64,000 bases of DNA from Odontocerum albicorne (lineage: Eukaryota > Arthropoda > Insecta > Trichoptera > Odontoceridae), in NCBI GenBank assembly GCA_949825065.1, contig OX463848.1, positions 43,886,393 through 43,950,392 of the forward strand. The letters run 5' to 3'. Each line of letters opens with the position of its first letter. Position 1 is the first letter of the stretch. The position numbers and the translations under genes are program-made. The notes below the pieces were generated by a model. It was not told the DNA's origin. It worked only from the letters and a program-made list of their open reading frames with translations, and made no database searches. This document shows, in pieces, positions 41,201-56,849 of the stretch.

Positions 41201-42849
41201 TTTAGTCAATTTTTTTTTGTCTGATTTCATATTATTTCTTACTTATTATTGATAAGCGATATAAATAACCCTCAAATACCAAAAAACAAGTGTTTCGTGA
41301 GATAAATATTTTTTGCGCATTTTCGTCTATTGAGGCTTAAATCCTTTCAAGTTTAGTCAATTTTTTTTTGTCTGATTTCATATTATTTCTTACTTATTAT
41401 TGATAAGCGATATTAATAACCCTCAAATACCAAAAAACAAGTGTTTTGTGAGTAAAATATTTTTTGATCTGTTTCGTCTTTTGATACTAAAAACCTATCA
41501 AGTTTCGTCAATTTTTTTTTGTCTTTTTTCATATAATTACTTACTTATTATTGATAAGCGATAATAATAACCCTCAAATACCAAAAAACAAGTGTTTTGT
41601 GAGATAAATATTTTTTGCGCATTTTCGTCTATTGAGGCTAAAATCCTTTCAAGTTTCGTCAATTTTTTTTTGTCTGATTTCATATTATTTCTTACTTATT
41701 ATTGATAAGCGATATAAATAACCCTCAAATACCAAAAAACAAGTGTTTTGTGAGATAAATATTTTTTGCGCATTTTCGTCTATTGAGGCTTAAATCCTTT
41801 CAAGTTTAGTCAATTTTTTTTTGTCTGATTTCATAATATTTCTTACTTATTATTGATAAGCGATATAAATAACCCTCAAATACCAAAAAACAAGTGTTTT
41901 GTGAGTAAAATATTTTTTGATCTGTTTCGTCCTTTGAGACTAAGAACCTTTCAAGTTTGGTCAATTTTTTTTGTCTTATTTCATATAATTACTGACTTAT
42001 TATTGATAAGCGATAATAATAACCCTCAAATACCAAAAAACAAGTGTTTTGTGAGTAAAATATTTTTTGATCTGTTTCGTCTTTTGATACTAAAAACCTA
42101 TCAAGTTTCGTCAATTTTTTTTTGTCTTTTTTCATATAATTACTTACTTATTATTGATAGGCGATATTAATAACCCTCAAATACCAAAAAACAAGTGTTT
42201 TGTGAGATAAATATTTTTTGCGCATTTTCGTCTATTGAGGCTCAAATCCTTTCAAGTTTCGTCAATTTTTTTTTGTCTGATTTCATATTATTTCTTACTT
42301 ATTATTGATAAGCGATATTAATAACCCTCAAATACCAAAAAACAAGTGTTTTGTGAGATAAATATTTTTTGCGCATTTTCGTCTATTGAGGCTTAAGTCC
42401 TTTCAAGTTAAGTCAATTTTTTTTTGTCTGATTTCATATTATTTCTTACTTATTATTGATAAGCAATATTAATAACCCTCAAATACCAAAAAACAAGTGT
42501 TTTGTGAGATAAATATTTTTTGCGCATTTTCGTCTATTGAGGCTTAAATCCTTTCAAGTTAAGTCAATTTTTTTTTGTCTGATTTCATATTATTTCTTAC
42601 TTATTATTGATAAGCGATATAAATAACCCTCAAATACCAAAAAACAAGTGTTTTGTGAGTAAAATATTTTTTGATCTGTTTCGTCTTTTGAGACTAAAAA
42701 CCTATCAAGTTTGGTCAATTTTTTTTTGTCTGATTTCATATAATTACTTACTTATTATTGATAAGCGATATTAATTACCCTCAAATACAAAAAAACAAGT
42801 GTTTTGTGAGTAAAATATTTTTTGCGCATTTTCGTCTATTGAGGCTTAA

Positions 42850-45800
42850 ATCCTTTCTAGTTTAGTCAATTTTTTTTTGTCTGATTTCATATTATTTCTT
42901 GCTTATTATTGATAAGCCCTATTAATAACCCTCAAATACAAAACAACAAGTGTTTTGTGAGTAAAATATTTTTTGATCTGTTTCGTCTTTTGAGACTAAG
43001 AACCTTTCAAGTTTAGTCAATTTTTTTTGTCTGATTTCATATTATTACTTACTTATTATTGATAAGCGATATTAATAACCCTCAAATACCAAAAAACAAG
43101 TGTTTTGTGAGATAAATATTTTTTGCGCATTTTCGTCTATTGAGGCTTAAATCCTTTCAAGTTTAGTCATTTTTTTTTTGTCTGATTTCATATTATTTCT
43201 TACTTATTATTGATAAGCGATATTAATAACCCTCAAATACCAAAAAACAAGTGTTTTGTGAGTAAAATATTTTTTGCGCATTTTCGTCTATTGAGGCTTA
43301 AATCCTTTCAAGTTTAGTCAATTTTTTTTTGTCTGATTTCATATTATTTCTTACTTATTATTGATAAGCGATATAAATAACCCTCAAATACCAAAAAACA
43401 AGTGTTTTGTGAGTAAAATATTTTTTGATCTGTTTCGTCTTTTGAGACTAAGAACCTTTCAAGTTTGGTCAATTTTTTTGTCTAATTTCATATAATTACT
43501 ATCTGATTATTGATAAGCGATTTGAATAACCCTCAAATACCAAAAAACAAGTGTTTTGTGAGATAAATATTTTTTGCGCATTTTCGTCTATTGAGGCTAA
43601 AATCCTTTCAAGTTTCGTCAATTTTTTTTTGTCTGATTTCATATTATTTCTTACTTATTATTGATAAGCAATATAAATAACCCTCAAATACCAAAAAACA
43701 AGTGTTTTGTGAGTAAAATATTTTTTGATCTGTTCCGTCTTTTGAGACTAAGAACCTTTCAAGTTTGGTCAATTTTTTTTTGTCTAATTTCATATAATTA
43801 CTTACTTACTATTGATAAGCGATATTAATAACCCTCAAATACCAAAAAACAAGTGTTTTGTGAGATAAATATTTTTTGCGCATTTTCGTCTATTGAGGCT
43901 TAAATCCTTTCAAGTTTAGTCAATTTTTTTTTGTCTGATTTCATATTATTTCTTACTTATTATTGATAAGCGATATTAATTACCCTCAAATACCAAAAAA
44001 CAAGTGTTTTGTGAGTAAAATATTTTTTGCGCATTTTCGTCTATTGAGGCTTTCCTTTCAAGTTTAGTCTTTTTTTTTTGTCTGATTTCATATTATTTCT
44101 TACTTATTATTGATAAGCGATATTAATAACCCTCAAATACCAAAAAACAAGTGTTTTGTGAGTAAAATATTTTTTGATCTGTTTCGTCTTTTGAGACTAA
44201 AAACCTATCAAGTTTCGTCATCTTTTTTTTGTCTTTTTTCATATAATTACTTACTTATTATTGATAAGCGATATTAATAACCCTCAAATACCAAAAAACA
44301 AGTGTTTTGTGAGATAAATATTTTTTGCGCATTTTCGTCTATTAAGGGTAAAATCCTTTCAAGTTTGGTATTTTTTTTTTGTCTGATTTCATATTATTAC
44401 TTACTTATTATTGATAAGCGATATTAATAACCCCCAAATACCAAAAAACAAGTGTTTTGTGAGATAAATATTTTTTGCGCATTTTCGTCTATTGAGGCTT
44501 AAATCCTTTCAAGTTAAGTCAATTTTTTTTTGTCTGATTTCATATTATTTCTTACTTATTATTGATAAGCGATATTAATAACCCTCAAATACCAAAAAAC
44601 AAGTATTTTGTGAGTAAAATATTATTTGATCTGTTTCGTCTTTTGATACTAAAAACCTATCAAGTTTCGTCAATTTTTTTTTGTCTATTTTCATATAATT
44701 ACTAACTTATTATTGATAAGCGATATTAATAACCCTCAAATACCAAAAAACAAGTGTTTTGTGAGATAAATATTTTTTGCGCATTTTCGTCTATTGAGGC
44801 TTAAATCCTTTCAAGTTTAGTCAATTTTTTTTTGTCTGATTTCATATTATTACTAACTTATTATTGATAAGCGATATAAATAACCCTCAAATACCAAAAA
44901 ACAAGTGTTTTGTGAGATAAATATTTTTTGCGCATTTTCGTCTATTGAGGCTTAAATCCTTTCAAGTTTAGTCAATTTTTTTTTGTCTGATTTCATAATA
45001 TTTCTTACTTATTATTGATAAGCGATATAAATAACCCTCAAATACCAAAAAACAAGTGTTTTGTGAGTAAAATATTTTTTGATCTGTTTCGTCCTTTGAG
45101 ACTAAGAACCTTTCAAGTTTGGTCAATTTTTTTTGTCTAATTTCATATAATTACTGACTTATTATTGATAAGCGATAATTATAACCCTCAAATACCAAAA
45201 AACAAGTGTTTTGTGAGTAAAATATTTTTTGATCTGTTTCGTCTTTTGATACTAAAAACCTATCAAGTTTCGTCAATTTTTTTTTGTGTTTTTTCATATA
45301 ATTACTTACTTATTATTGATAAGCGATATTAATAACCCTCAAATACCAAAAAACAAGTGTTTTGTGAGATAAATATTTTTTGCGCATTTTCGTCTATTGA
45401 GGCTTAAATCCTTTCAAGTTTAGTCAATTTTTTTTGTCTGATTTCATATTATTTCTTACTTATTATTGATAAGCGATATTAATAACCCTCAAATACCAAA
45501 AAACAAGTGTTTTGTGAGTTAAATATTTTTTGCGCATTTTCGTCTATAAAGGGTAAAATCCTTTCAAGTTTGGTCAATTTTTTTGTCTGATTTCATATTA
45601 TTACTTACTTATTATTGATAAGCGATATTAATAACCCTCAAATACGAAAAAACAAGTGTTTTGTGAGATAAATATTTTTTGCGCATTTTCGTCTATTGAG
45701 GCTTAAATCCTTTCAAGTTTAGTCAATTTTTTTTTGTCTGATTTCATATTATTTCTTACTTATTATTGATAAGCGATATTAATAACCCTCAAATACCAAA

Positions 45801-48800
45801 AAACAAGTGTTTTGTGAGATAAATATTTTTTGCGCATTTTCGTCTATTGAGGCTTAAATCCTTTCAAGTTTAGTCAATTTTTTTTTGTCTGATTTCATAT
45901 TATTTCTTACTTATTATTGATAAGCGATATTAATAACCCTCAAATACCAAAAAACAAGTGTTTTGTGAGTTAAATATTTTTTGATCTGTTTCGTCTTTTG
46001 AGACTTATAACCTTTCAAGTTTGGTCAATTTTTTTTTGTCTGAGTTCATATTATTTCTTACTTATTATTGATAAGCGATATTAATAACCCTCAAATACCA
46101 AAAAACAAGTGTTTTGTGAGTAAAATATTTTTTGATCTGTTTCGTCTTTTAAAACTAAAAACCTATCAATTTTCGTCAATTTTTTATTGTCTAATTTCAT
46201 ATAATTACTTACTTATTATTGATAAGCGATATTAATAACCCTCAAATACCAAAAAACAAGTGTTTTGTGAGATAAATATTTTTTGCGCATTTTCGTCTAT
46301 TGAGGCTTAAATCCTTTCAAGTTTAGTCATTTTTTTTTTGTCTGATTTCATATTATTTCTTACTTATTATTGATAAGCGATATTAATAACCCTCAAATAC
46401 CAAAAAACAAGTGTTTTGTGAGTTAAATATTTTTTGATCTGTTTCGTCTTTTGAGACTTATAACCTTTCAAGTTTGGTCAATTTTTTTTTGTCTGATTTC
46501 ATATTATTTCTTACTTATTATTGATAAGCGATATTAATAACCCTCAAATACCAAAAAACAAGTGTTTTGTGAGTAAAATATTTTTTGATCTGTTTCGTCT
46601 TTTGATACTAAAAACCTATCAAGTTTCGTCAATTTTTTTTGTCTATTTTCATATAATTACTTACTTATTATTGATAAGCGATATTAATAACCCTCAAATA
46701 CCAAAAAACAAGTGTTTTGTGAGATAAATATTTTTTGCGCATTTTCGTCTATTGAGGCTTAAATCCTTTCAAGTTTAGTCAATTTTTTTTTGTCTGATTT
46801 CATATTATTTCTTACTTATTATTGATAAGCGATATTAATAACCCTCAAATACCAAAAAACAAGTGTTTTGTGAGATAAATATTTTTGCGCATTTTCGTCT
46901 ATTGAGGCTTAAATCCTTTCAAGTTTAGTCAAAATTTTTTTGTCTGATTTCATATTATTTCTTACTTATTATTGATAAGCGATATTAATAACCCTCAAAT
47001 ACAAAAAAACAAGTGTTTTTTGAGATATTTTTTTTGCGCATTTTCGTCTATTGAGGCTTAAATCCTTTCAAGTTTAGTCAATTTTTTTTTGTCTGATTTC
47101 ATATTATTTCTTACTTATTATTGATAACCGATATTAATAACCCTCAAATACCAAAAAACAAGTGTTTTGTGAGTAAAATATTTTTTGATCTGTTTCGTCC
47201 TTTTAGACTAAGAACCTTTCAAGTTTAGTCAATTTTTTTTGTCTGATTTCATATTATTTCATACTTACTATTGATAAGCGATATAAATAACCCTCAAATA
47301 CCAAAAAACAAGTGTTTTGTGAGATAAATATTTTTTGCGCATTTTCGTCTATTGAGGCTTAAATCCTTTCAAGTTTAGTTAATTTTTTTTTGTCTGATTT
47401 CATATTATTTCTTACTTATTATTGATAAGCGATATAAATAACCCTCAAATACCAAAAAACATGTGTTTTGTGAGATAAATATTTTTTGCGCATTTTCGTC
47501 TATTGAGGCTTAAATCCTTTCAAGTTTAGTCATTTTTTTTTAGTCTGATTTCATATTATTTCTTACTTATTATTGATAAGCGATATTAATAACCCTCAAA
47601 TACCAAAAAACAAGTGTTTTGTGAGTTAAATATTTTTTGATCTGTTTCGTCTTTTGAGACTTGTAACCTTTCAAGTTTGGTCAATTTTTTTTGTCTGATT
47701 TCATATTATTTCTTACTTATTATTGATAAGCGATATTAATAACCCTCAAATACCAAAAAACAAGTGTTTTGTGAGTAAAATATTTTTTGATCTGTTTCGT
47801 CTTTTGATACTAAAAACCTATCAAGTTTCGTCAATTTTTTTTGTCTATTTTCATATAATTACTTACTTATTATTGATAAGCGATATTAATAACCCTCAAA
47901 TACCAAAAAACAAGTGTTTTGTGAGATAAATATTTTTTGCGCATTTTCGTCTATTGAGGCTTAAATCCTTTCAAGTTTAGTCAATTTTTTTTTGTCTGAT
48001 TTCATATTATTTCTTACTTATTATTGATAAGCGATATTAATAACCCTCAAATACCAAAAAACAAGTGTTTTGTGAGATAAATATTTTTGCGCATTTTCGT
48101 CTATTGAGGCTTAAATCCTTTCAAGTTTAGTCAAAATTTTTTTGTCTGATTTCATATTATTTCTTACTTATTATTGATAAGCGATATTAATAACCCTCAA
48201 ATACAAAAAAACAAGTGTTTTTTGAGATATTTTTTTTGCGCATTTTCGTCTATTGAGGCTTAAATCCTTTCAAGTTAAGTCAATTTTTTTTTGTCTGATT
48301 TCATATTATTTCTTACTTATTATTGATAACCGATATTAATAACCCTCAAATACCAAAAAACAAGTGTTTTGTGAGTAAAATATTTTTTGATCTGTTTCGT
48401 CCTTTTAGACTAAGAACCTTTCAAGTTTGGTCAATTTTTTTTTGTCTGATTTCATATTATTTCTTACTTATTATTGATAAGCGATATTAATAACCCTCAA
48501 ATACCAAAAAACAAGTGTTTTGTGAGTAAAATATTTTTTGATCTGTTTCGTCTTTTAAAACTAAAAACCTATCAATTTTCGTCAATTTTTTATTGTATAA
48601 TTTCATATAATTACTTACTTATTATTGATAAGCGATATTAATAACCCTCAAATACCAAAAAACAAGTGTTTTGTGAGATAAATATTTTTTGCGCATTTTC
48701 GTCTATTAAGGCTTAAATCCTTTCAAGTTTAGTCAATTTTTTTTTGTCTGATTTCATATTATTTCTTACTTATTATTGATAAGCGATATTAATAACCCTC

Positions 48801-50847
48801 AAATACCAAAAAACAAGTGTTTTGTGAGTAAAATATTTTTTGCGCATTTTCGTCTATTGAGGCTTAAATCCTTTCTAGTTTAGTCAATTTTTTTTTGTCT
48901 GATTTCATATTATTTCTTGCTTATTATTGATAAGCGCTATTAATAACCCTCAAATACAAAACAACAAGTGTTTTGTGAGTAAAATATTTTTTGATCTGTT
49001 TCGTCTTTTGAGACTAAGAACCTTTCAAGTTTAGTCAATTTTTTTTGTCTGATTTCATATTATTACTTACTTATTATTGATAAGCGATATTAATAACCCT
49101 CAAATACCAAAAAACAAGTGTTTTGTGAGATAAATATTTTTTGCGCATTTTCGTCTATTGAGGCTTAAATCCTTTCAAGTTTAGTCAATTTTTTTTTGTC
49201 TGATTTCATATTATTTCTTACTTATTATTGATAAGCGATATTAATAACCCTCAAATACCAAAAAACAAGTGTTTTGTGAGTAAAATATTTTTTGCGCATT
49301 TTCGTCTATTGAGGCTTAAATCCTTTCAAGTTTAGTCAATTTTTTTTTGTCTGATTTCATATTATTTCTTACTTATTATTGATAAGCGATATAAATAACC
49401 CTCAAATACCAAAAAACAAGTGTTTTGTGAGTAAAATATTTTTTGATCTGTTTCGTCTTTTGAGACTAAGAACCTTTCAAGTTTGGTCAATTTTTTTGTC
49501 TAATTTCATATAATTACTATCTGATTATTGATAAGCGATTTGAATAACCCTCAAATACCAAAAAACAAGTGTTTTGTGAGATGAATATTTTTTGCGCATT
49601 TTCGTCTATTGAGGCTAAAATCCTTTCAAGTTTCGTCAATTTTTTTTTGTCTGATTTCATATTATTTCTTACTTATTATTGATAAGCGATATTAATAACC
49701 CTCAAATACCAAAAAACAAGTGTTTTGTGAGTAAAATATTTTTTGATCTGTTCCGTCTTTTGAGACTAAGAACCTTTCAAGTTTGGTCAATTTTTTTTTG
49801 TCTAATTTCATATAATTACTTACTTACTATTGATAAGCGATATTAATAACCCTCAAATACCAAAAAACAAGTGTTTTGTGAGATAAATATTTTTTGCGCA
49901 TTTTCGTCTATTGAGGCTTAAATCCTTTCAAGTTTAGTCAATTTTTTTTTGTCTGATTTCATATTATTTCTTACTTATTATTGATAAGCGATATTAATTA
50001 CCCTCAAATACCAAAAAACAAGTGTTTTGTGAGTAAAATATTTTTTGCGCATTTTCGTCTATTGAGGCTTTCCTTTCAAGTTTAGTCTTTTTTTTTTTGT
50101 CTGATTTCATATTATTTCTTACTTATTATTGATAAGCGATATTAATAACCCTCAAATACCAAAAAACAAGTGTTTTGTGAGTAAAATATTTTTTGATCTG
50201 TTTCGTCTTTTGAGACTAAAAACCTATCAAGTTTCGTCATCTTTTTTTTGTCTTTTTTCATATAATTACTTACTTATTATTGATAAGCGATATTTATAAC
50301 CCTCAAATACCAAAAAACAAGTGTTTTGTGAGATAAATATTTTTTGCGCATTTTCGTCTATTAAGGGTAAAATCCTTTCAAGTTTGGTAATTTTTTTTTG
50401 TCTGATTTCATATTATTACTTACTTATTATTGATAAGCGATATTAATAACCCTCAAATACCAAAAAACAAGTGTTTTGTGAGATAAATATTTTTTGCGCA
50501 TTTTCGTCTATTGAGGCTTAAATCCTTTCAAGTTAAGTCAATTTTTTTTTGTCTGATTTCATATTATTTCTTACTTATTATTGATAAGCGATATTAATAA
50601 CCCTCAAATACCAAAAAACAAGTGTTTTGTGAGTAAAATATTATTTGATCTGTTTCGTCTTTTGATACTAAAAACCTATCAAGTTTCGTCAATTTTTTTT
50701 TGTCTATTTTCATATAATTACTTACTTATTATTGATAAGCGATATTAATAACCCTCAAATACCAAAAAACAAGTGTTTTGTGAGATAAATATTTTTTGCG
50801 CATTTTCGTCTATTGAGGCTTAAATCCTTTCAAGTTTAGTCAATTTT
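42850..50847. repeat. Satellite higher-order duplication, 6017-bp offset
   Basis: Private variants recur at a fixed offset of 6017 bp: TACTATCTGATTATTGATAA at about 43497 and 49514, GCTATTAATAACCC-like units near 42915 and 48932, and the TATTATTTGATCTG unit at 44620 and 50637. The block of about 2.0 kb (42850-44830) is copied at 48867-50847. 6017 is about 40 monomers. Confidence 0.8.
46521..48240. repeat. Satellite higher-order duplication, 1202-bp offset
   Basis: The unusual unit TTTTTTGAGATATTTTTTTT at about 47017 and 48219, with its neighbours, recurs at 1202 bp (8 monomers), forming two adjacent tandem blocks. Confidence 0.8.
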
Positions 50848-53800
50848 TTTTTGTCTGATTTCATATTATTTCTTACTTATTATTGATAAGCGATATTAAT
50901 AACCCTCAAATACCAAAAAACAAGTGTTTTGTGAGATAAATATTTTTTGCGCATTTTCGTCTATTGAGGCTTAAATCCTTTCAAGTTTAGTCAATTTTTT
51001 TTTGTCTGATTTCATATTATTTCTTACTTATTATTGATAAGCAATATTAATAACCCTCAAATATCAAAAAACAAGTGTTTTGTGAGATAAATATTTTTTG
51101 CGCATTTTCGTCTATTGAGGCTTAAATCCTTTCAAGTTTAGTCAATTTTTTTTTGTCTGATTTCATATTATTTCTTACTTATTATTGATAAGCGATATTA
51201 ATAACCCTCAAATACCAAAAAACAAGTGTTTTGTGAGTAAAATATTTTTTGATCTGTTTCGTCCTTTGAGACTAAGAACCTTTCAAGTTTGGTCAATTTT
51301 TTTTTGTCTAATTTCATATTATTACTAACTTATTATTGATAAGCGATATTAATAACCCTCAAATACCAAAAAACAAGTGTTTTGTGAGATAAATATTTTT
51401 TGCGCATTTTCGTCTATTGAGGCTTAAATCCTTTCAAGTTTAGTCAATTTTTTTTTGTCTGATTTCATAATATTTCTTACTTATTATTGATAAGCGATAT
51501 AAATAACCCTCAAATACCAAAAAACAAGTGTTTTGTGAGTAAAATATTTTTTGATCTGTTTCGTCCTTTGAGACTAAGAACCTTTCAAGTTTGGTCAATT
51601 TTTTTTGTCTTATTTCATATAATTACTGACTTATTATTGATAAGCGATAATAATAACCCTCAAATACCAAAAAACAAGTGTTTTGTGAGTAAAATATTTT
51701 TTGATCTGTTTCGTCTTTTGATACTAAAAACCTATCAAGTTTCGTCAATTTTTTTTTGTCTTTTTTCATATAATTACTTACTTATTATTGATAAGCGATA
51801 TTAATAACCCTCAAAAACCAAAAAACAAGTGTTTTGTGAGATAAATATTTTTTGCGCATTTTCGTCTATTGAGGCTAAAATCCTTTCAAGTTTCGTCAAT
51901 TTTTTTTTGTCTGATTTCATATTATTTCTTACTTATTATTGATAAGCGATATTAATAACCCTCAAATACCAAAAAACAAGTGTTTTGTGAGTAAAATATT
52001 TTTTGATCCGTTTCGTCTTTTGATACTAAAAACCTATCAAGTTTCGTCAATTTTTTTTGTCTATTTTCATATAATTACTTACTTATTATTGATAAGCGAT
52101 ATTAATAACCCTCAAATACCAAAAAACAAGTGTTTTGTGAGATAAATATTTTTTGCGCATTTTCGTCTATTGAGGCTTAAATCATTCCAAGTTAAGTCAA
52201 TTTTTTTTTGTCTGATTTCATATTATTTCTTACTTATTATTGATAAGCGATATAAATAACCCTCAAATACCAAAAAACAAGTGTTTTGTGAGTAAAATAT
52301 TTTTTGCGCATTTTCGTCCTTTGAGACTAAGAACCTTTCAAGTTTGGTCAATTTTTTTTTGTCTAATTTCATATTATTACTAACTTATTATTGATAAGCG
52401 ATATTAATAACCCTCAAATACCAAAAAACAAGTGTTTTGTGAGATAAATATTTTTTGCGCATTTTCGTCTATTGAGGCTTAAATCCTTTCAAGTTTAGTC
52501 AATTTTTTTTTGTCTGATTTCATAATATTTCTTACTTATTATTGATAAGCGATATAAATAACCCTCTAATACCAAAAAACAAGTGTTTTGTGAGTAAAAT
52601 ATTTTTTGATCTGTTTCGTCCTTTGAGACTAAGAACCTTTCAAGTTTGGTCAATTTTTTTTGTCTAATTTCATATAATTACTGACTTATTATACATAAGC
52701 GATAATAATAACCCTCAAATACCAAAAAACAAGTGTTTTGTGAGTAAAATATTTTTTGATCTGTTTCGTCTTTTGATACTTAAAACCTATCAAGTTTCGT
52801 CAATTTTTTTTTGTCTTTTTTCATATAATTACTTACTTATTATTGATAAGCGATATTAATAACCCTCAAATACCAAAAAACAAGTGTTTTGTGAGATAAA
52901 TATTTTTTGCGCATTTTCGTCTATTGAGGCTAAAATCCTTTCAAGTTTCGTCAATTTTTTTTGTCTGATTTCATATTATTTCTTACTTATTATTGATAAG
53001 CGATATTAATAACCCTCAAATACCAAAAAACAAGTGTTTTGTGAGATAAATATTTTTTGCGCATTTTCGTCTATTGCATCTTAAATCCTTTCAAGTTTAG
53101 TCATTTTTTTTTTGTCTGATTTCATATTATTTCTTACTTATTATTGATAAGCGATATTAATAACCCTCAAATACCAAAAAACAAGTGTTTTGTGAGTTAA
53201 ATATTTTTTGATCTGTTTCGTCTTTTGAGACTTATAACCTTTCAAGTTTGGTCAATTTTTTTTTGTCTGAGTTCATATTATTTCTTACTTATTATTGATA
53301 AGCGATATTAATAACCCTCAAATACCAAAAAACAAGTGTTTTGTGAGTAAAATATTTTTTGATCTGTTTCGTCTTTTAAAACTAAAAACCTATCAATTTT
53401 CGTCAAATTTTTATTGTCTAATTTCATATAATTACTTACTTATTATTGATAAGCGATATTAATAACCCTCAAATACCAAAAAACAAGTGTTTTGTGAGAT
53501 AAATATTTTTTGCGCATTTTCGTCTATTGAGGCTTAAATCCTTTCAAGTTTAGTCAATTTTTTTTTGTCTGATTTCATATTATTTCTAACTTATTATTGA
53601 TAAGCGATATTAATAACCCTCAAATACCAAAAAACAAGTGTTTTGTGAGATAAATATTTTTTGCGCATTTTCGTCTATTGAGGCTTAAATCCTTTCAAGT
53701 TTAGTCATTTTTTTTTGTCTGATTTCATATTATTTCTTACTTATTATTGATAAGCGATATTAATAACCCTCAAATACCAAAAAACAAGTGTTTTGTGAGA

Positions 53801-56800
53801 CAAATATTTTTTGCGCATTTTCGTCTATTGAGGCTTAAATCCTTTCAAGTTTAGTCAATTTTTTTTGTCTGATTTCATATTATTTCTTACTTATTATTGA
53901 TAAGCGATATTAATAACCCTCAAATACCAAAAAACAAGTGTTTGGTGAGTTAAATATTTTTTGCGCATTTTCGTCTATAAAGGGTAAAATCCTTTCAAGT
54001 TTGGTCAATTTTTTTTGTCTGATTTCATATTATTACTTACTTATTATTGATAAGCGATATAAATAACCCTCAAATACCAAAAAACAAGTGTTTTGTGAGA
54101 TAAATATTTTTTGCGCATTTTCGTCTATTGAGGCTTAAATCCTTTCAAGTTTAGTCAATTTTTTTTTGTCTGATTTCATATTATTTCTAACTTTTTATTG
54201 ATAAGCGATATTAATAACCCTCAAATACCAAAAAACAAGTGTTTTGTGAGTAAAATATTTTTTGATCTGTTTCGTCTTTTGATACTAAAAACCTATCAAG
54301 TTTCGTCAATTTTTTTTTGTATATTTTCATATAATTACTTACTTATTATTGATAAGCGATATTAATAACCCTCAAATACCAAAAAACAAGTGTTTTGTGA
54401 GATAAATATTTTTTGCGCATTTTCGTCTATTGAGGCTTAAATCCTTTTAAGTTTAGTCAATTTTTTCTGTCTGATTTAATATTATTTCTTACTTATTATT
54501 GATAAGCGATATTAATAACCCTCAAATACCAAAAAACAGGTGTTTTGTGAGTTAAATATTTTTTGCGCATTTTCGTCTATAAAGGGTAAAATCCTTTCAA
54601 GTTTGGTCAATTTTTTTTGTCTATTTTCATATAATTACTAACTTATTATTGATAAGGGATATTAATAACCCTCAAATACCAAAAAACAAGTGTTTTGTGA
54701 GATAAATATTTTTTGCGCATTTTCGTCTATTGAGGCTAAAATCCTTTCAGGTTTCGTCAATTTTTTTTTGTCTGATTTTATATTATTTCTTACTTATTAT
54801 TGATAAGCGATATTAATAACCCTCAAATACCAAAAAACAAGTGTTTTGTGAGTAAAATATTTTTTGATCTGTTTCGTCTTTTGATACTAAAAACCTATCA
54901 AGTTTCGTCAATTTTTTTTTGTCTATTTTCATATAATTACTTACTTATTATTGATAAGCGATATTAATAACCCTCAATTACCAAAAAACAAGTGTTTTGT
55001 GAGATAAATATTTTTTGCGCATTTTCGTCTATAAAGGGTAAAATCCTTTCAAGTTTGGTCAATTTTTTTTGTCTGATTTCATATTATTACTTACTTATTA
55101 TTGATAAGCGATATTAATAACCCTCAAATACCAAAAAACAAGTGTTTTGTGAGATAAATATTTTTTGCGCATTTTCGTTTATTGAGGCTTAAATCCTTTC
55201 AAGTTTAGTCAATTTTTTTTTGTCTGATTTCATATTATTACTAACTTATTATTGATAAGCGATATAAATAACCCTCAAATACCAAAAAACAAGTGTTTTG
55301 TGAGATAAATATTTTTTGCGCATTTTCGTCTATTGAGGCTTAAATCCTTTCAAGTTTAGTCAATTTTTTTTTGTCTGATTTCATAATATTTCTTACTTAT
55401 TATTGATAAGCGATATAAATAACCCTCAAATACCAAAAAACAAGTGTTTTGTGAGTAAAATATTTTTTGATCTGTTTCGTCCTTTGAGACTAAGAACCTT
55501 TCAAGTTTGGTCAATTTTTTTTGTCTAATTTCATATAATTACTGACTTATTATTGATAAGCGATAATTATAACCCTCAAATACCAAAAAACAAGTGTTTT
55601 GTGAGTAAAATATTTTTTGATCTGTTTCGTCTTTTGATACTAAAAACCTATCAAGTTTCGTCAATTTTTTTTTGTGTTTTTTCATATAATTACTTACTTA
55701 TTATTGATAAGCGATATTAATAACCCTCAAATACCAAAAAACAAGTGTTTTGTGAGATAAATATTTTTTGCGCATTTTCGTCTATTGAGGCTAAAATCCT
55801 TTCAAGTTTCGTCAATTTTTTTTTGTCTGATTTCATATTATTTCTTACTTATTATTGATAAGCGATATTAATAACCCTCAAATACCAAAAACCAAGTGTT
55901 TTGTAAGTAAAATATTTTTTGATCCGTTTCGTCTTTTGATACTAAAAACCTATCAAGTTTCGTCAATTTTTTTTTGTCTTTTTTCATATAATTACTTACT
56001 TATTATTGATAAGCGATATTAATAACCCTCAAATACCAAAAAACAAGTGTTTTGTGAGATTAATATTTTTTGCGCATTTTCGTCTATTAAGGGTAAAATC
56101 CTTTCAAGTTTGGTAATTTTTTTTTGTCTGATTTCATATTATTACTTACTTATTATTGATAAGCGATATTAATAACCCTCAAATACCAAAAAACAAGTGT
56201 TTTGTGAGATAAATATTTTTTGCGCATTTTCGTCTATTGAGGCTTAAATCCTTTCAAGTTAAGTCAATTTTTTTTTGTCTGATTTCATATTATTTCATAC
56301 TTATTATTGATAAGCGATATTAATAACCCTCAAATACCAAAAAACAAGTGTTTTGTGAGTAAAATATTATTTGATCTGTTTCGTCTTTTGATACTAAAAA
56401 CCTATCAAGTTTCGTCAATTTTTTTTGTCTATTTTCATATAATTACTTACTTATTATTGATAAGCGATATTAATAACCCTCAAATACCAAAAAACAAGTG
56501 TTTTGTGAGATAAATATTTTTTGCCCATTTTCGTCTATTGAGGCTTAAATCCTTTCAAGTTTGGTCAATTTTTTTTTGTATGATTTCATATTATTTCTTA
56601 CTTATTATTGATAAGCGATATTAATAACCCTCAAATACCAAAAAACAAGTGTTTTGTGAGTAAAATATTTTTTGATCTGTTTCGTCTTTTGAGACTTAGA
56701 ACCTTTCAAGTTTAGTCAATTTTTTTTGTCTGATTTCATATTATTACTTACTTATTATTGATAAGCGATATTAATAACCCTCAAATACCAAAAAACAAGT

Positions 56801-56849
56801 GTTTTGTGAGATAAATATTTTTTGCGCATTTTCGTCTATTGAGGCTTAA